Positions 26,487-34,999 of a stretch of 64,000 nucleotides of DNA are shown piece by piece. This DNA comes from Pseudomonas asplenii (GTDB lineage Bacteria; Pseudomonadota; Gammaproteobacteria; Pseudomonadales; Pseudomonadaceae): positions 186,001 to 250,000 of the forward strand of contig NZ_JSYZ01000011.1 of the NCBI RefSeq assembly GCF_001293465.1, written 5' to 3'. Made by a program: the position numbers and the translations under genes. Each line of letters begins with the position of its first letter. The first letter of the stretch is position 1. The notes under the pieces are model-generated. The model did not search any database. It was not told the DNA's origin and saw nothing but the letters and a program-made list of their open reading frames with translations.

Positions 26487-27678
26487 CGCGCAGCGCCTCC
26501 ACCGGTTGCAGGTGCGAGGCCGAGATGGCCGGATAGAGCCCGAAGAACAACCCGACCAGCAGGGTGCTGCCGACCCCCAGCGGCAACGAGGCGGCGGCCA
26601 GGGAAAACTGCCAGTCGGACAGCCGGGCATAGAGGTAGGCCGCCGTGACCCCGAGGATCGCCCCGGACAGCGCGCCCACCGCCGTCAGCGTCACCGCCTC
26701 GAGCAGGAACAGGTTGCGAATGTCCCGCCGCCGTGCCCCCAGGGCCATGCGGATACCGATCTCCCGTCGGCGCTCGGACACATTCATCAGCATCACGTTC
26801 ATGACCCCCACGCCACCTCCCACCAGCGAAATGCCCCCCAGGGCCATCAGCAGGTAACCGAAGGTCCGGCTCTGCCGCGTCATGCCGTCGATCATCTGCT
26901 GGGGAATCTGCACTTCCACTTCGCGCCCGCGCAAGGTGCTTTTCAACGCCGCGGTCAGGTCGCCGGCGACGGCTTCCATGTCCTGGTCGACGGCGGCCCG
27001 GGCAACCACGCTGGTGATCTGCGGCGAATCGACGATGCGGCGCATGCCGGCCAGCGGCAGGAACAGCGAATCGTCGGTCTGTACCGGAATCAGCGCGGCC
27101 GCCGGTTGGCTGTGCAGGATCCCGATGACCTGGAACAGATAGTCGTTGAGGCGGATCCGGTCACCGACGCGCAGGGGCAAACCGGCGCTGCCCAGGGTTT
27201 GGGCGATATGGTCGCCGACCACGACATGGGTTTCACCCTGGTCGAAATCGGCAAGGAAGCGACCCTCGCGCAGCTTCAGGCGCATGGTGCCGGCCAGTTG
27301 CGCGGTAGTGCCGACCCAGTTGGTATTGCTGCCATGGCCCCGGAACACTGCGGACCCGCTGGACAGCGCGATCGGCGCCAGGTACAGCAGGGAAGGCACC
27401 ATCGCCTGCAGGCGCGCGGTGTCGATACTGGCGGGCATCGGCTCGCGCAGGTCGGCACTGCCGGGAAACTGCGCGGCCAGGGTGTCGGTGCCCATGTCCT
27501 TGAAGATGGCCGCCGCTTCCTGCGCCGCGTTATGGCCGATATTGATCAGTGCCACCACCGACGAACTGCCGATGACGATTCCCAGCAGCGCCAGTATCGA
27601 CCGCTTGCCCAGGGTGCGCAGGCTGACGAACGCCTCGTGCAGCAACTGGCTGGCACTCTGCTGGACCTGCAGGCTCAT
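26479..27678 (-). CDS. MacB-type ABC permease (FtsX domain, without its ATPase)
   Basis: A 399-residue permease with one N-terminal membrane helix (GKRSILALLGIVIGSSSVVALI), a periplasmic MacB_PCD-like domain, and three C-terminal helices with the motif NVMLMNVSERRREIGIRMALGARRRDI. In E. coli MacB the ATPase is fused to the N-terminus; here it is a separate gene whose stop overlaps this start as ATGA. Such mechanotransmission pumps push periplasmic cargo through a TolC channel. Confidence 0.88.
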   Translation of the reverse strand: MSLQVQQSASQLLHEAFVSLRTLGKRSILALLGIVIGSSSVVALINIGHNAAQEAAAIFKDMGTDTLAAQFPGSADLREPMPASIDTARLQAMVPSLLYLAPIALSSGSAVFRGHGSNTNWVGTTAQLAGTMRLKLREGRFLADFDQGETHVVVGDHIAQTLGSAGLPLRVGDRIRLNDYLFQVIGILHSQPAAALIPVQTDDSLFLPLAGMRRIVDSPQITSVVARAAVDQDMEAVAGDLTAALKSTLRGREVEVQIPQQMIDGMTRQSRTFGYLLMALGGISLVGGGVGVMNVMLMNVSERRREIGIRMALGARRRDIRNLFLLEAVTLTAVGALSGAILGVTAAYLYARLSDWQFSLAAASLPLGVGSTLLVGLFFGLYPAISASHLQPVEALRDE

Positions 27679-28379
27679 GCCGGACACGTCTCGTGCACGA
27701 CGCCATGCTGCACCCGGATCTGCCGATGCAGGCGCTCGGCGATGTGCGGGTCGTGGGTGACGATGATCAGGGTGACCTGGCGCACCCGGTTGAGCTCCAG
27801 CAGCAGGTCCATGATTTCCCGCGCCGTGCTGCTGTCCAGGTTGCCGGTCGGTTCGTCGGCCAGGATCACCGAGGGCTCGCCGACCAGCGCGCGGGCAATG
27901 GCCACCCGCTGACGCTGGCCGCCGGAAAGATCGGCCGGGCGATGGTGGGCGCGCTCGCCGAGACCGACCTGTTCGAGCATCGCCCTGGCCCGCGCCAGCG
28001 ACTCGCCGCGCGGCACGCCACGGTAACTCAGGGGCAGGGCGACGTTGTCGAGGGCGTCCAGGCGGGGCAGCAGGTTGAAACTCTGGAACACGAAGCCGAT
28101 CTGCTGATTGCGGATGGCCGCCAACTGGTCGGGGCTGGCACTGAAGATATCGTGCCCGGCGAAGTGGTAGCGGCCGCTGTTGGGCAGGTCGAGCAGGCCA
28201 AGGATATTGAGCAGGGTGCTTTTGCCGGAGCCGGAAGCGCCGAGGATGGCGCAGCTTTCACCGGCGTCGATGGACAGCGAGACATCCTTGAGGATGGTCA
28301 AGGGTTGCTCGGCGAGTCGATAGGTCTTGCCGATGCCTTGCAGGCAGATGAGGCCTTTGTGAGCGGTCGTGTCAGTCAT
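27675..28379 (-). CDS. MacB/LolD-type ABC ATPase
   Basis: A 234-residue ATPase with Walker A GASGSGKS, signature LSGGQ and Walker B VILADEP, plus the MacB/LolD hallmark QIGFVFQSFNLLPRL. I chose the ATG at 28379 because it gives the usual family length; the open frame extends to 28679 through AT-rich, non-coding-looking sequence. It is the first gene of the exporter operon and faces the divergent TetR gene. Confidence 0.9.
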   Translation of the reverse strand: MTDTTAHKGLICLQGIGKTYRLAEQPLTILKDVSLSIDAGESCAILGASGSGKSTLLNILGLLDLPNSGRYHFAGHDIFSASPDQLAAIRNQQIGFVFQSFNLLPRLDALDNVALPLSYRGVPRGESLARARAMLEQVGLGERAHHRPADLSGGQRQRVAIARALVGEPSVILADEPTGNLDSSTAREIMDLLLELNRVRQVTLIIVTHDPHIAERLHRQIRVQHGVVHETCPA

Positions 28380-28763
28380 TACGCAGAGCGCCGGCAGGCC
28401 CGTCCGCGATCCAGCCGCTGCCTGAGCGCGTTGCCAGTGTCCAGGCATGTTGCAAGGCAGGATCAGGCACAGGTTTTGTTTTCCTATTTTAAAATTTTGT
28501 TTGAATAGTATCCGCGATCCCGCTCCGATGCCAGCGGTTCGGCGCAACGAAAAGGGCTGTCTGGGCTTGCGATTTTGTGACAAGAGGAAACACTTTTTTG
28601 ACACATTCCATCGTATTTTTCGTGAGTCTTCTATTGCCTTGCGCGAGGGTAGCGAATCCGCGAGAAGCTTGCGTTCCAAGGCTTTCAGAGGTATAAAAAA
28701 TCAAATTTATTTTTAAAACGCTGTTCGTTCGGTCAGCTATCTCCTTGCAAAGGCTTCCCATCC
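28380..28763. promoter_or_regulatory. AT-rich divergent promoter region, exporter operon / tetR
   Basis: A 384-bp non-coding stretch markedly richer in A/T than its surroundings. It contains a short dyad ATTTTAAAAT near 28480-28490 and TATAAA-like sequence near 28692. It likely holds the promoters of the exporter operon and tetR; no operator could be assigned with confidence. Confidence 0.5.
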
Positions 28764-29513
28764 ATGGTCGCAAAGAAACTCAGCGCTCCCAATGTCACCA
28801 AGACTCGCTTGCTGGACGCCACGGAAGAACTGTTTACCAAGTACGGCTATGACGCCGTGCTGCTGCGCCAGATCACCGAACGAGCCCAGGTCAACCTGGC
28901 CGCCGTGAACTACCACTTCGGGGACAAGGACTCGCTGATGACGGCGCTGCTCGAACAGCGCCTGGGCCCCCTCAACGAACAACGCCTGGAACTGCTGGCC
29001 CGCTGCGAAGAGCAGGCTGACGGCCCGCTGGACTGCGAGACCCTGCTCGGCGTGCTGTTCGCCCCGGCGATGGGCCTGGAGCGCAGTGGCTCCGGTGAGC
29101 AAGGGCGGTCCTTCGTGCGTTTTCTCGGGCGGGTCTACAGCGATACTTCGCCCTTCATCCAGGAATACCTCAAGGAACACTACCAGCCGGTGTTCGAGCG
29201 TTTCTTCAATGCCTTCGCCCTGGCCTTGCCGGACATGCCGCGCAACGAGGTCGGCGTACGCCTGCAGTTTGCCCTCAAGGCCATCTCCGGGGTGATCGCC
29301 GGTACCGAGCTGCGCTTTCTGATGCAGGCCATGAGCCTCGGCCGGCCGGCGACGGATGCCGAGGTCATGGCCAAGCTGATCAGCCTGGTGTCGGCGGCGA
29401 TTCATGCGCCGATGCAGGACCAGCAGGCGACCAGCGCCCTGGACCGGGTATTGGAAACCCAGCACGAAATCCGCCAGGGTCACTCGGCGGGCGCCAAGGT
29501 GGCGAGCAAGTAG
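28764..29513 (+). CDS. TetR/AcrR-family regulator
   Basis: A 249-residue protein with an N-terminal TetR helix-turn-helix (RLLDATEELFTKYGYDAVLLRQITERAQVN with AAVNYHFGDKDSL) and a large C-terminal ligand domain. It is divergent from the four-gene exporter operon and probably represses it in response to the exported compound or an intermediate. It is convergent with the downstream fusion gene with a 6-bp gap and no visible terminator. Confidence 0.92.
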   Translation: MVAKKLSAPNVTKTRLLDATEELFTKYGYDAVLLRQITERAQVNLAAVNYHFGDKDSLMTALLEQRLGPLNEQRLELLARCEEQADGPLDCETLLGVLFAPAMGLERSGSGEQGRSFVRFLGRVYSDTSPFIQEYLKEHYQPVFERFFNAFALALPDMPRNEVGVRLQFALKAISGVIAGTELRFLMQAMSLGRPATDAEVMAKLISLVSAAIHAPMQDQQATSALDRVLETQHEIRQGHSAGAKVASK

Positions 29514-29519
29514 CGCGGT

Positions 29520-31265
29520 TCATGGCGCTGCCCGGTCGGCCGTGGGCGCCTGGCCGGGCTGGCCGATCAGCACATCCTCGAAGAACCCGCCGATGGCCTC
29601 GGTGGGGTGACGCAGCTGGATCTCCAGCACCCAGAGCCTCTCGCTCGGCACGATGTCCAGATCCGCCAGGGTCGCGGGACCGTGCAGGGCGTGGGGAAAG
29701 TCGGTCAGTCGGTGGCCGGCGAGATTGCGTTCCAGCAGCCAGCCCTTGGCTTCGGCACGAGCCTGGGCGAAGTCGTACAGCTCGCGCCCGCTCAAACCGC
29801 CGCGCCAGGCCTGGCAGGTCTCCTCGAAGACTTCATGCAGGGCCTGGGTGCAGGCCTTGTGCAGTGGGTGGTCACCGAAGACGAACGTGTCACCGTAGTC
29901 GCCTTCATAACCATCCCAGACCGGGCCGAGGTCGACCACGGCGATATCGGTTGCCTGCAGCCTGCGCTGCAGATCCATGCCCTGGCGTGGTACGCGGATG
30001 GTATCGGGGCCGAAGCGCACGTAGGTCGGGTGCCAGGTGTGGGAGGCGCCCATGGCTTTCAGGTGCTGGTTGGCCATTTCCAGGGCTTCGCCGGTGGTCA
30101 TGCCGACCCTGAGCTTGCTGACGATCTGGGCCAGGGCGCGTACCGACTGTTCGCGGGCCGCCAGCATGCCTTCCAGGGAGTAACGCGGGCCGACCTGCTC
30201 CAGCACCGGGTCCCGTGGCCGTGCAGTGGAGGCGACGCCACCGGGCACGAAGGCCTCGGCGATGAACCGCTCTGGCGCCAGCCCGGCGGCGAGGCACTGG
30301 CTGCGCACCTCGCTGATCATCCGGCTGTTGCCGCAGGCGTAGACCTGCGCATCGGCCCAACGATGCCCATGCTGCAGCGCCACCTGTTGCAGCCGCACCT
30401 GTGTGGACAATACCGCGAACCAGCGCAGTCGCGGATGTGCCCGGCTGGCGGCATCGAGGAATTCGCGATCGTAGAGGTCCTCCGCGCTCGATCCACCCCA
30501 GTACAGGGTGACTTCAGCCCCGTCGGCCAGGGCCCTGAGCAGCAGTGGCTTGATGCCGGCGTAGCCGGTGCCGCTGGCGAACAGCACGACCGGGCGCTGG
30601 CCATCGGGTTGCCAGGTGCAGGCCCCGAACGGCCCCTCCAGCGCCAGGCGCTGGCCGTTGTGCAATGAGTCGAGAACGCCTTCGGAAAAGACCCCACCCG
30701 GCACCCGACGAATATGGAACACCAGTCTGCCCTGGTCCTGTTCCGGCAGGTTGGCCACGGAAAAGCAGCGGCTGTCACCGTTATCGAGGCGAAACCTCAG
30801 GTACTGGCCGGCCCGCACTCGCAAGATATCGGTCGTTTCGGCCTGCAGCACCAACTCGCTGATATCGTGGCTGAGTGCGCGCTTGCCGAGCACCACGGCC
30901 GGGATTTCCAGGGTTGGCGTATCCAGCGACCAGCCGGGAATCTCCAGGCGCATATCGTTGCAGGCATGGCTCTGGCACAGCAGCGCCTCATCGGCGGCGA
31001 GAGGGAAGGAGGGCTGCGGATCGTCCGGGCCGAGCCGCTTGTCCCGGCGTTCGCCGCTGAGCACCTTGACCTTGCACGAGCCGCAGGCGCCGCGGCGACA
31101 GGAAAACGGCACCGGCAGACCGCTGGCGAGCATGGCGTCGAGCAACAGCTCGTCGCCGGCACTGAAGGTTTTGCCCGAGGGCGACAGTTCGATGACATGG
31201 CGATGGGGATGCATGGCGACCTCGGCACAGGGAAGACCCTCATTGTTGCGGTAGACTAGGACCAT
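29520..31265 (-). CDS. Fusion: 2Fe-2S/FAD/NAD reductase + M24 metallopeptidase-like domain
   Basis: A 581-residue single open frame. Residues ~15-95 are a plant-type [2Fe-2S] ferredoxin (CRRGACGSC plus a distant C). Residues ~100-335 are a FAD/NAD(P)H reductase of the CDP-6-deoxy-glucoseen/phenol hydroxylase reductase type (RCFSVANL, FASGTGYAGIKPL, YACGNSRMI). Residues ~370-570 form an M24 (creatinase/aminopeptidase P) domain with the five expected metal ligands in place: D in VVDLGP, D in GDYGDTF, H in LAGHRL, E in VLEIQLR and E in GGFFEDVL. The start at 31265 has a perfect GGAGG. An internal ATG near the M24 border exists, so a separate product is not excluded. The combination is unusual and the function is unknown. 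A MocR gene is divergent. Confidence 0.85.
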   Translation of the reverse strand: MVLVYRNNEGLPCAEVAMHPHRHVIELSPSGKTFSAGDELLLDAMLASGLPVPFSCRRGACGSCKVKVLSGERRDKRLGPDDPQPSFPLAADEALLCQSHACNDMRLEIPGWSLDTPTLEIPAVVLGKRALSHDISELVLQAETTDILRVRAGQYLRFRLDNGDSRCFSVANLPEQDQGRLVFHIRRVPGGVFSEGVLDSLHNGQRLALEGPFGACTWQPDGQRPVVLFASGTGYAGIKPLLLRALADGAEVTLYWGGSSAEDLYDREFLDAASRAHPRLRWFAVLSTQVRLQQVALQHGHRWADAQVYACGNSRMISEVRSQCLAAGLAPERFIAEAFVPGGVASTARPRDPVLEQVGPRYSLEGMLAAREQSVRALAQIVSKLRVGMTTGEALEMANQHLKAMGASHTWHPTYVRFGPDTIRVPRQGMDLQRRLQATDIAVVDLGPVWDGYEGDYGDTFVFGDHPLHKACTQALHEVFEETCQAWRGGLSGRELYDFAQARAEAKGWLLERNLAGHRLTDFPHALHGPATLADLDIVPSERLWVLEIQLRHPTEAIGGFFEDVLIGQPGQAPTADRAAP

Positions 31266-31303
31266 TAAAACCTCCAGTTCTGGAAACTTCAGATGGTCCA
31301 GTT
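31266..31303. promoter_or_regulatory. Direct repeats at the start of the MocR gene
   Basis: TCCAGTT occurs at 31273-31279 and again at 31297-31303, 24 bp apart on the same face of the helix; the first copy is part of the dyad CCAGTTCTGG. MocR regulators commonly bind spaced direct repeats. The second copy lies inside the mocR coding start, which fits autoregulation. Confidence 0.45.
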
Positions 31304-32873
31304 GCGTAAATGGCGGCCCTTGCTCAATCTCGATGCGGACCCGGGCCAGGCGTCCTATCGGCGGATCGTCGAAGGCCTGATAGCGGCCATCCGCGAGGGG
31401 CGCCTGCAACCCGGCAGCCTGTTGCCGGGCACACGGGAAATGGCGCAATTGCTCGACGTCAACCGCAAGACGGTGATCCTCGCGTACGAGGAGGCCATCA
31501 CCCAGGGCTGGCTGGTCAGCGAAGCGCGCCGCGGCACCTTCGTCAACACGCAACTGGAAGCGATTGCGCCGTGCCAGGGCATAGCCCGGGACTTCGCTCC
31601 ACGCCTGCTGACGGAACCGCCGGTGCCTTACCTGCAAGCCAGCCGTCGCGACCTGGCACTGCAGCGCCTGCCCGGTGCGCTGTTCTTCGACAACGGCGCC
31701 TCCGACCATCGCCTGCTGCCCCAGGCCGTACTGCACCGTTACTACCGCAATGCCCTGCGCAGCAGTTTTGCCGCCAACACCGTGCGTCATGGCAGTGATG
31801 GCAGCGATGACCTGTTGCGCACGGCCCTGGCCGAGATGCTCAGGAACAATCGCGGGTTATCGGTGAGTGCCGAGAACATCTGCCTGACCCAGGGCACTCA
31901 GATGTCGCTGTACCTGGCGGCCAGCGCGCTGATCCGGCCGGGTGACGTGGTGCTGGTGGAGCGCCTGAGTTATCCGCCGGCCTGGGCGGTGTTTCGTGCC
32001 CTGGGGGCCCGGCTGGTGACGGTCGACATCGACAGTGAAGGCTGCCAGGTGGACCAGATCGAAGCCTTGTGCCAGCAACACCGGGTGCGCATGATCTACC
32101 TCACGCCCCATCACCAGTTCCCGACCACCGTCAGTCTGCGCGCCGAGCGGCGGCAGAAGCTGCTGATGCTGGCCCGGCGTCACGACTTCTGCGTGATCGA
32201 GGAGGACTACGATCACGAATACCATTTCGAGGGCCGGCCCTATCTGCCGCTGGCCAGCGATACCGGGCAACGACATGTGATCTATGTCGGTTCGTTGTCC
32301 AAGGCCCTCGGCTCGACCTTTCGCTGCAGCTTCGTCGTGGCGCCGGTCAATGTGATCCAGGTGCTGGAGCAGCGCAGCGCGCTGGTGGTGTCCCAGGGCG
32401 ACGCGGTGATGCAGACGATGCTGGCGGCACTGATCAACGACGGCGAACTGAAAAAGCATCTGCGGCGGGTGTCGAAAACCTATCGGCAGCGGCGTGAAGT
32501 GCTTCAGGACAGCCTGATGAAGGCCTTCGGCGAGCGCATAGCCATCCGCCAGCCCCAGGGCGGCCTGGCTCTCTGGGTGGATTTCGAGGCCGGGACGGAC
32601 GTCGACCGGCTGGTCGCACAGGCTCTGGAGCACAAACTGGTGGTGCGCAGCGGACGGCAATTCTCGCCCCTGGATCTGCCGGAGAACGGCCTGCGCCTGG
32701 GGTTCGCCTCGCTGGATACGGACGAAATCCGCGAGGCCGTGCAACGCCTGGCGCAGGCCTCACGGCACGCCGTTCGCCAACAGCAGCCAGGCGTCAAGGC
32801 TGCAGCAGAATCGCTTCGGCCAGTTCCTGGTCGGTGGCCTGCAGGCCCGGATGTTCCTGGCGAATCTGCCTGA
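31293..32873 (+). CDS. MocR-type regulator (GntR DNA-binding + aminotransferase-like domain)
   Basis: A 526-residue protein with an N-terminal GntR winged helix (YRRIVEGLIAAIREGRLQPGSLLPGTREMAQLLDVNRKTV is the relevant region, residues ~22-62) and a C-terminal fold-type I aminotransferase-like domain with the PLP lysine in GSLSKAL. Members sense amino-acid or PLP-related ligands. The last ~30 residues overlap, antisense, the 3' end of the DUF2388 gene, so the true C-terminus is long for the family. It is divergent from the reductase-M24 fusion and is the likely regulator of that gene. Confidence 0.9.
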   Translation: MVQLRKWRPLLNLDADPGQASYRRIVEGLIAAIREGRLQPGSLLPGTREMAQLLDVNRKTVILAYEEAITQGWLVSEARRGTFVNTQLEAIAPCQGIARDFAPRLLTEPPVPYLQASRRDLALQRLPGALFFDNGASDHRLLPQAVLHRYYRNALRSSFAANTVRHGSDGSDDLLRTALAEMLRNNRGLSVSAENICLTQGTQMSLYLAASALIRPGDVVLVERLSYPPAWAVFRALGARLVTVDIDSEGCQVDQIEALCQQHRVRMIYLTPHHQFPTTVSLRAERRQKLLMLARRHDFCVIEEDYDHEYHFEGRPYLPLASDTGQRHVIYVGSLSKALGSTFRCSFVVAPVNVIQVLEQRSALVVSQGDAVMQTMLAALINDGELKKHLRRVSKTYRQRREVLQDSLMKAFGERIAIRQPQGGLALWVDFEAGTDVDRLVAQALEHKLVVRSGRQFSPLDLPENGLRLGFASLDTDEIREAVQRLAQASRHAVRQQQPGVKAAAESLRPVPGRWPAGPDVPGESA

Positions 32874-33096
32874 GAGCCGCTTCCAGGTAGGCGCCGCGTA
32901 TCGCGCCGCCACTGGCGATGAAGCTGGAGGCCTCATCGCGGGAAGGGGCCACCGTCTTCTTGTCCTTCTTGAAGGTGGAATAGAGCGACGCCGATATCCC
33001 GGCCGAGGTCGCAATATCACCGGCATCGACCCTGGCGAGGGCATGACCGGCAGGAAGCAGGGCAGCAATTGAAATGACCAGCACTACGCGACGCAT
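32794..33096 (-). CDS. DUF2388-type small secreted protein
   Basis: A 100-residue protein with a signal peptide (MRRVVLVISIAALLPAGHAL) followed by the conserved core ATSAGISASLYSTFKKDKK...AIRGAYLEAAL seen in a Pseudomonas family of unknown function (DUF2388). AGGAG precedes the ATG at 33096. Its end overlaps the convergent mocR gene by 80 bp. Confidence 0.75.
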   Translation of the reverse strand: MRRVVLVISIAALLPAGHALARVDAGDIATSAGISASLYSTFKKDKKTVAPSRDEASSFIASGGAIRGAYLEAALRQIRQEHPGLQATDQELAEAILLQP

Positions 33097-33189
33097 GATC
33101 GTACGCTCCTGGAATTCAGGGAAGGTGTTACACCTTAGAGCGTAGTTGTTGGCGCAGCACGGCATCGCCCGCTTATCGGACGCGGACCG

Positions 33190-33804
33190 TCAGCGCCGCA
33201 CCGACCGCCAGGCCGCTTCGGCCAGCTCGTGGCGGTAGGTCCGTGGGGAGTGCTCGACCCGCCCGGCCAACCAGGCCCGGCAATAGTTTTCCGCCGGGCC
33301 GACAATCAGCGAAAGCAGCAGCTCCCTGGGAATCTCCAGCCGTTCATCGCCATCGACCGTGGCCGCCAAGCGCTCGCGCAACTGTCGGTTGCGGACCTTG
33401 TTGCGGGCCGCCAACTCATCGGCGAACGGCCCCTTGCTCACCACGAACCGCGCCTGGTACTGGAAGCGCGCCCATTGCGGCTGGTCGTCGACCCAGTCCA
33501 CATAGCTGTGGACCAGGCCCTGCAACAGTTCCTTGAGGGTTCGCGCCTTGGCCAGGTGGGTCTCGCGCAACCGGGCCTGGTCATCCAGCGCGGCGAAGAA
33601 CAGGGCCGCGACCAACCCCTCCTTGTTGCCGAAGTGGTGATAGATCGCCCCCACGCTGGTATCGCAGGCCACCCGGATGGTCTCGATGGTGCTGGCCTCG
33701 ATGCCCTGTTCGTTGAAGCACGACAGCGCCTGCCTGAGGATCGCCCGTTTCAGTTCGGCCCTGCGGCCCGGGTAGCAACGTTCCAGCAGATCGGGATTTT
33801 CCAT
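33190..33804 (-). CDS. TetR-family regulator
   Basis: A 204-residue TetR regulator with a typical N-terminal DNA-binding domain (CFNEQGIEASTIETIRVACDTSVGAIYHHFGNKEGL region). It is divergent from a hotdog thioesterase gene, with a perfect 17-bp palindrome between the two, which suggests autoregulation and control of that gene. Confidence 0.9.
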   Translation of the reverse strand: MENPDLLERCYPGRRAELKRAILRQALSCFNEQGIEASTIETIRVACDTSVGAIYHHFGNKEGLVAALFFAALDDQARLRETHLAKARTLKELLQGLVHSYVDWVDDQPQWARFQYQARFVVSKGPFADELAARNKVRNRQLRERLAATVDGDERLEIPRELLLSLIVGPAENYCRAWLAGRVEHSPRTYRHELAEAAWRSVRR

Positions 33805-33902
33805 CGGGGGCAGCCTTGTAGTGGGCGGGAGAGGGCGCGGGGCCCGGTTCGGGAAACCGGTCTAGCTTGACAGATTTTTCCGATGCGGAATATTGTTCTT
33901 TT

Positions 33903-33919
33903 ACAGAATAATATTCTGT
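33903..33919. promoter_or_regulatory. Perfect 17-bp palindrome, probable TetR operator
   Basis: ACAGAATA-A-TATTCTGT lies in the divergent gap, 32 bp before the hotdog-protein start and about 100 bp before tetR. A TTGACA box lies ~30 bp upstream of it (near 33866). The size and symmetry fit a TetR dimer site. Confidence 0.65.
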
Positions 33920-33950
33920 TTAATTCGTTCACCTTCTGGAGAGTTGCCAA

Positions 33951-34391
33951 ATGAGTCAATCCCTGAACATGTTCACAGCGGTAGGGCCGGAGAAATTCAG
34001 CCAGATGACCTGCCAGATGGCACCGTATTTCAGCACCATCGAGCCGTTGGTCAGTGAGCTGCGTACCGGGCATTCGGTGGTACAGGTGCCCTTTCGCCGG
34101 GAAATCACCAATCACCTGGGCACCGTCCACGCCATTGCCCTGTGCAATGCCGCCGAACTGGCGGCGGGGCTGATGACCGATGTCTCGATTCCCGCTGGTG
34201 CGCGCTGGATTCCCAAGGGCATGAGTGTCGAGTACCTCGCCAAGGCGAAGACCGCCGTACGCACCGTGGCCGATGGCAGTGCGGTGGACTGGCTGACGCC
34301 GGGTGACAAGATCGTGGCGGTCGACACTTTCGATGAGGCGGGCGTCAGGGTGTTCACGGCGCGGATCACCATGAACGTCAAGCTGTCCTGA
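33951..34391 (+). CDS. Hotdog-fold protein (DUF4442, thioesterase-like)
   Basis: A 146-residue protein with the DUF4442 features: TNHLGTVHAIALCNAAELAAG is the conserved core helix and AGARWIPKGMSVEYLAKA the following strand. The family is related to acyl-CoA thioesterases; the substrate is unknown. Its probable control by the divergent TetR gene suggests a role in fatty-acid or aromatic acyl-CoA stress. Confidence 0.8.
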   Translation: MSQSLNMFTAVGPEKFSQMTCQMAPYFSTIEPLVSELRTGHSVVQVPFRREITNHLGTVHAIALCNAAELAAGLMTDVSIPAGARWIPKGMSVEYLAKAKTAVRTVADGSAVDWLTPGDKIVAVDTFDEAGVRVFTARITMNVKLS

Positions 34392-34485
34392 GGGCTGAAA
34401 GGGCCCATGAACGGCGCCGCTGCTCGTGTGCCATTTTGTCGCACCGGCCGACGTCGGCAGGGCGACAGTGGTAAATTGCCTGCCC

Positions 34486-34893
34486 ATGACCTCCTTTCTT
34501 CCCCCGGGAACATTCAGGCGCCGCACTGGAGCCTGGCTGAGCCTGTTCGCCATGCTGCTGGTGTTCGCCGGCCCGTTGATCGGGCAGGTGTCCAGCCAGG
34601 CCCGTGCGCCGCAGGTGACCCTGGAGGATCTCTGTGGTGGCCCTCCAGCAGGTTCCGGCCTGTTGCCGGAGCGCAGTCCCGCACCTTCCCCGCATCACCT
34701 CGCGCTCTGGGAAAAATGCGGCTATTGCTCGCTGCTGTTCCAGCATCCGGCATTGGCCGATTCCCATGGCGCGCTGTTCCTGGGCCCAGTCCCGCCGCCC
34801 GGCTACCCCGGTATTGCGTTCAGCCCGCAGCGGGCCGTCGCGCCGGTCTTTCCCGGCTCCCGCTCGCGTGCGCCACCCCGGGCCCGTGCCTGA
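34486..34893 (+). CDS. DUF2946-type small membrane protein, copper-linked
   Basis: About 135 residues: an N-terminal membrane segment (LSLFAMLLVFAGPLIG) and the conserved region WEKCGYCSLLFQHP, with a Cys pair and a His that suit metal binding. DUF2946 genes commonly precede copper-handling genes, and here Sco and PCuAC genes follow. The ATG at 34486 is chosen because the residues before it are not family-like; no strong RBS is visible. Confidence 0.7.
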   Translation: MTSFLPPGTFRRRTGAWLSLFAMLLVFAGPLIGQVSSQARAPQVTLEDLCGGPPAGSGLLPERSPAPSPHHLALWEKCGYCSLLFQHPALADSHGALFLGPVPPPGYPGIAFSPQRAVAPVFPGSRSRAPPRARA

Positions 34894-34999
34894 TCCATCC
34901 TTGTCAATCGTGGTCGGCAGCGTGACTGTGCGCAGTGGCGCCAGAGCAGCAGGCCACCACCCCTTGCGTTGCACAAAGGCTACCTAGAGGGCCGTTTAC

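Noticed and set aside
23594..27912. Plus-strand frames of 471, 910 and 524 residues opposite the exporter operon
   Set aside because: The minus strand encodes MacA, TolC, permease and ATPase with canonical motifs and good start sites.
28447..28716. An 89-residue ORF in the AT-rich gap before tetR
   Set aside because: Composition is unlike the neighbouring genes, with no RBS and no motif; the region is better read as a divergent promoter.
34407..34974. Alternative frames over the DUF2946 gene (172 and 198 residues)
   Set aside because: Only the 34486-34893 frame carries the WEKCGYCSLLFQHP region expected in the copper context.
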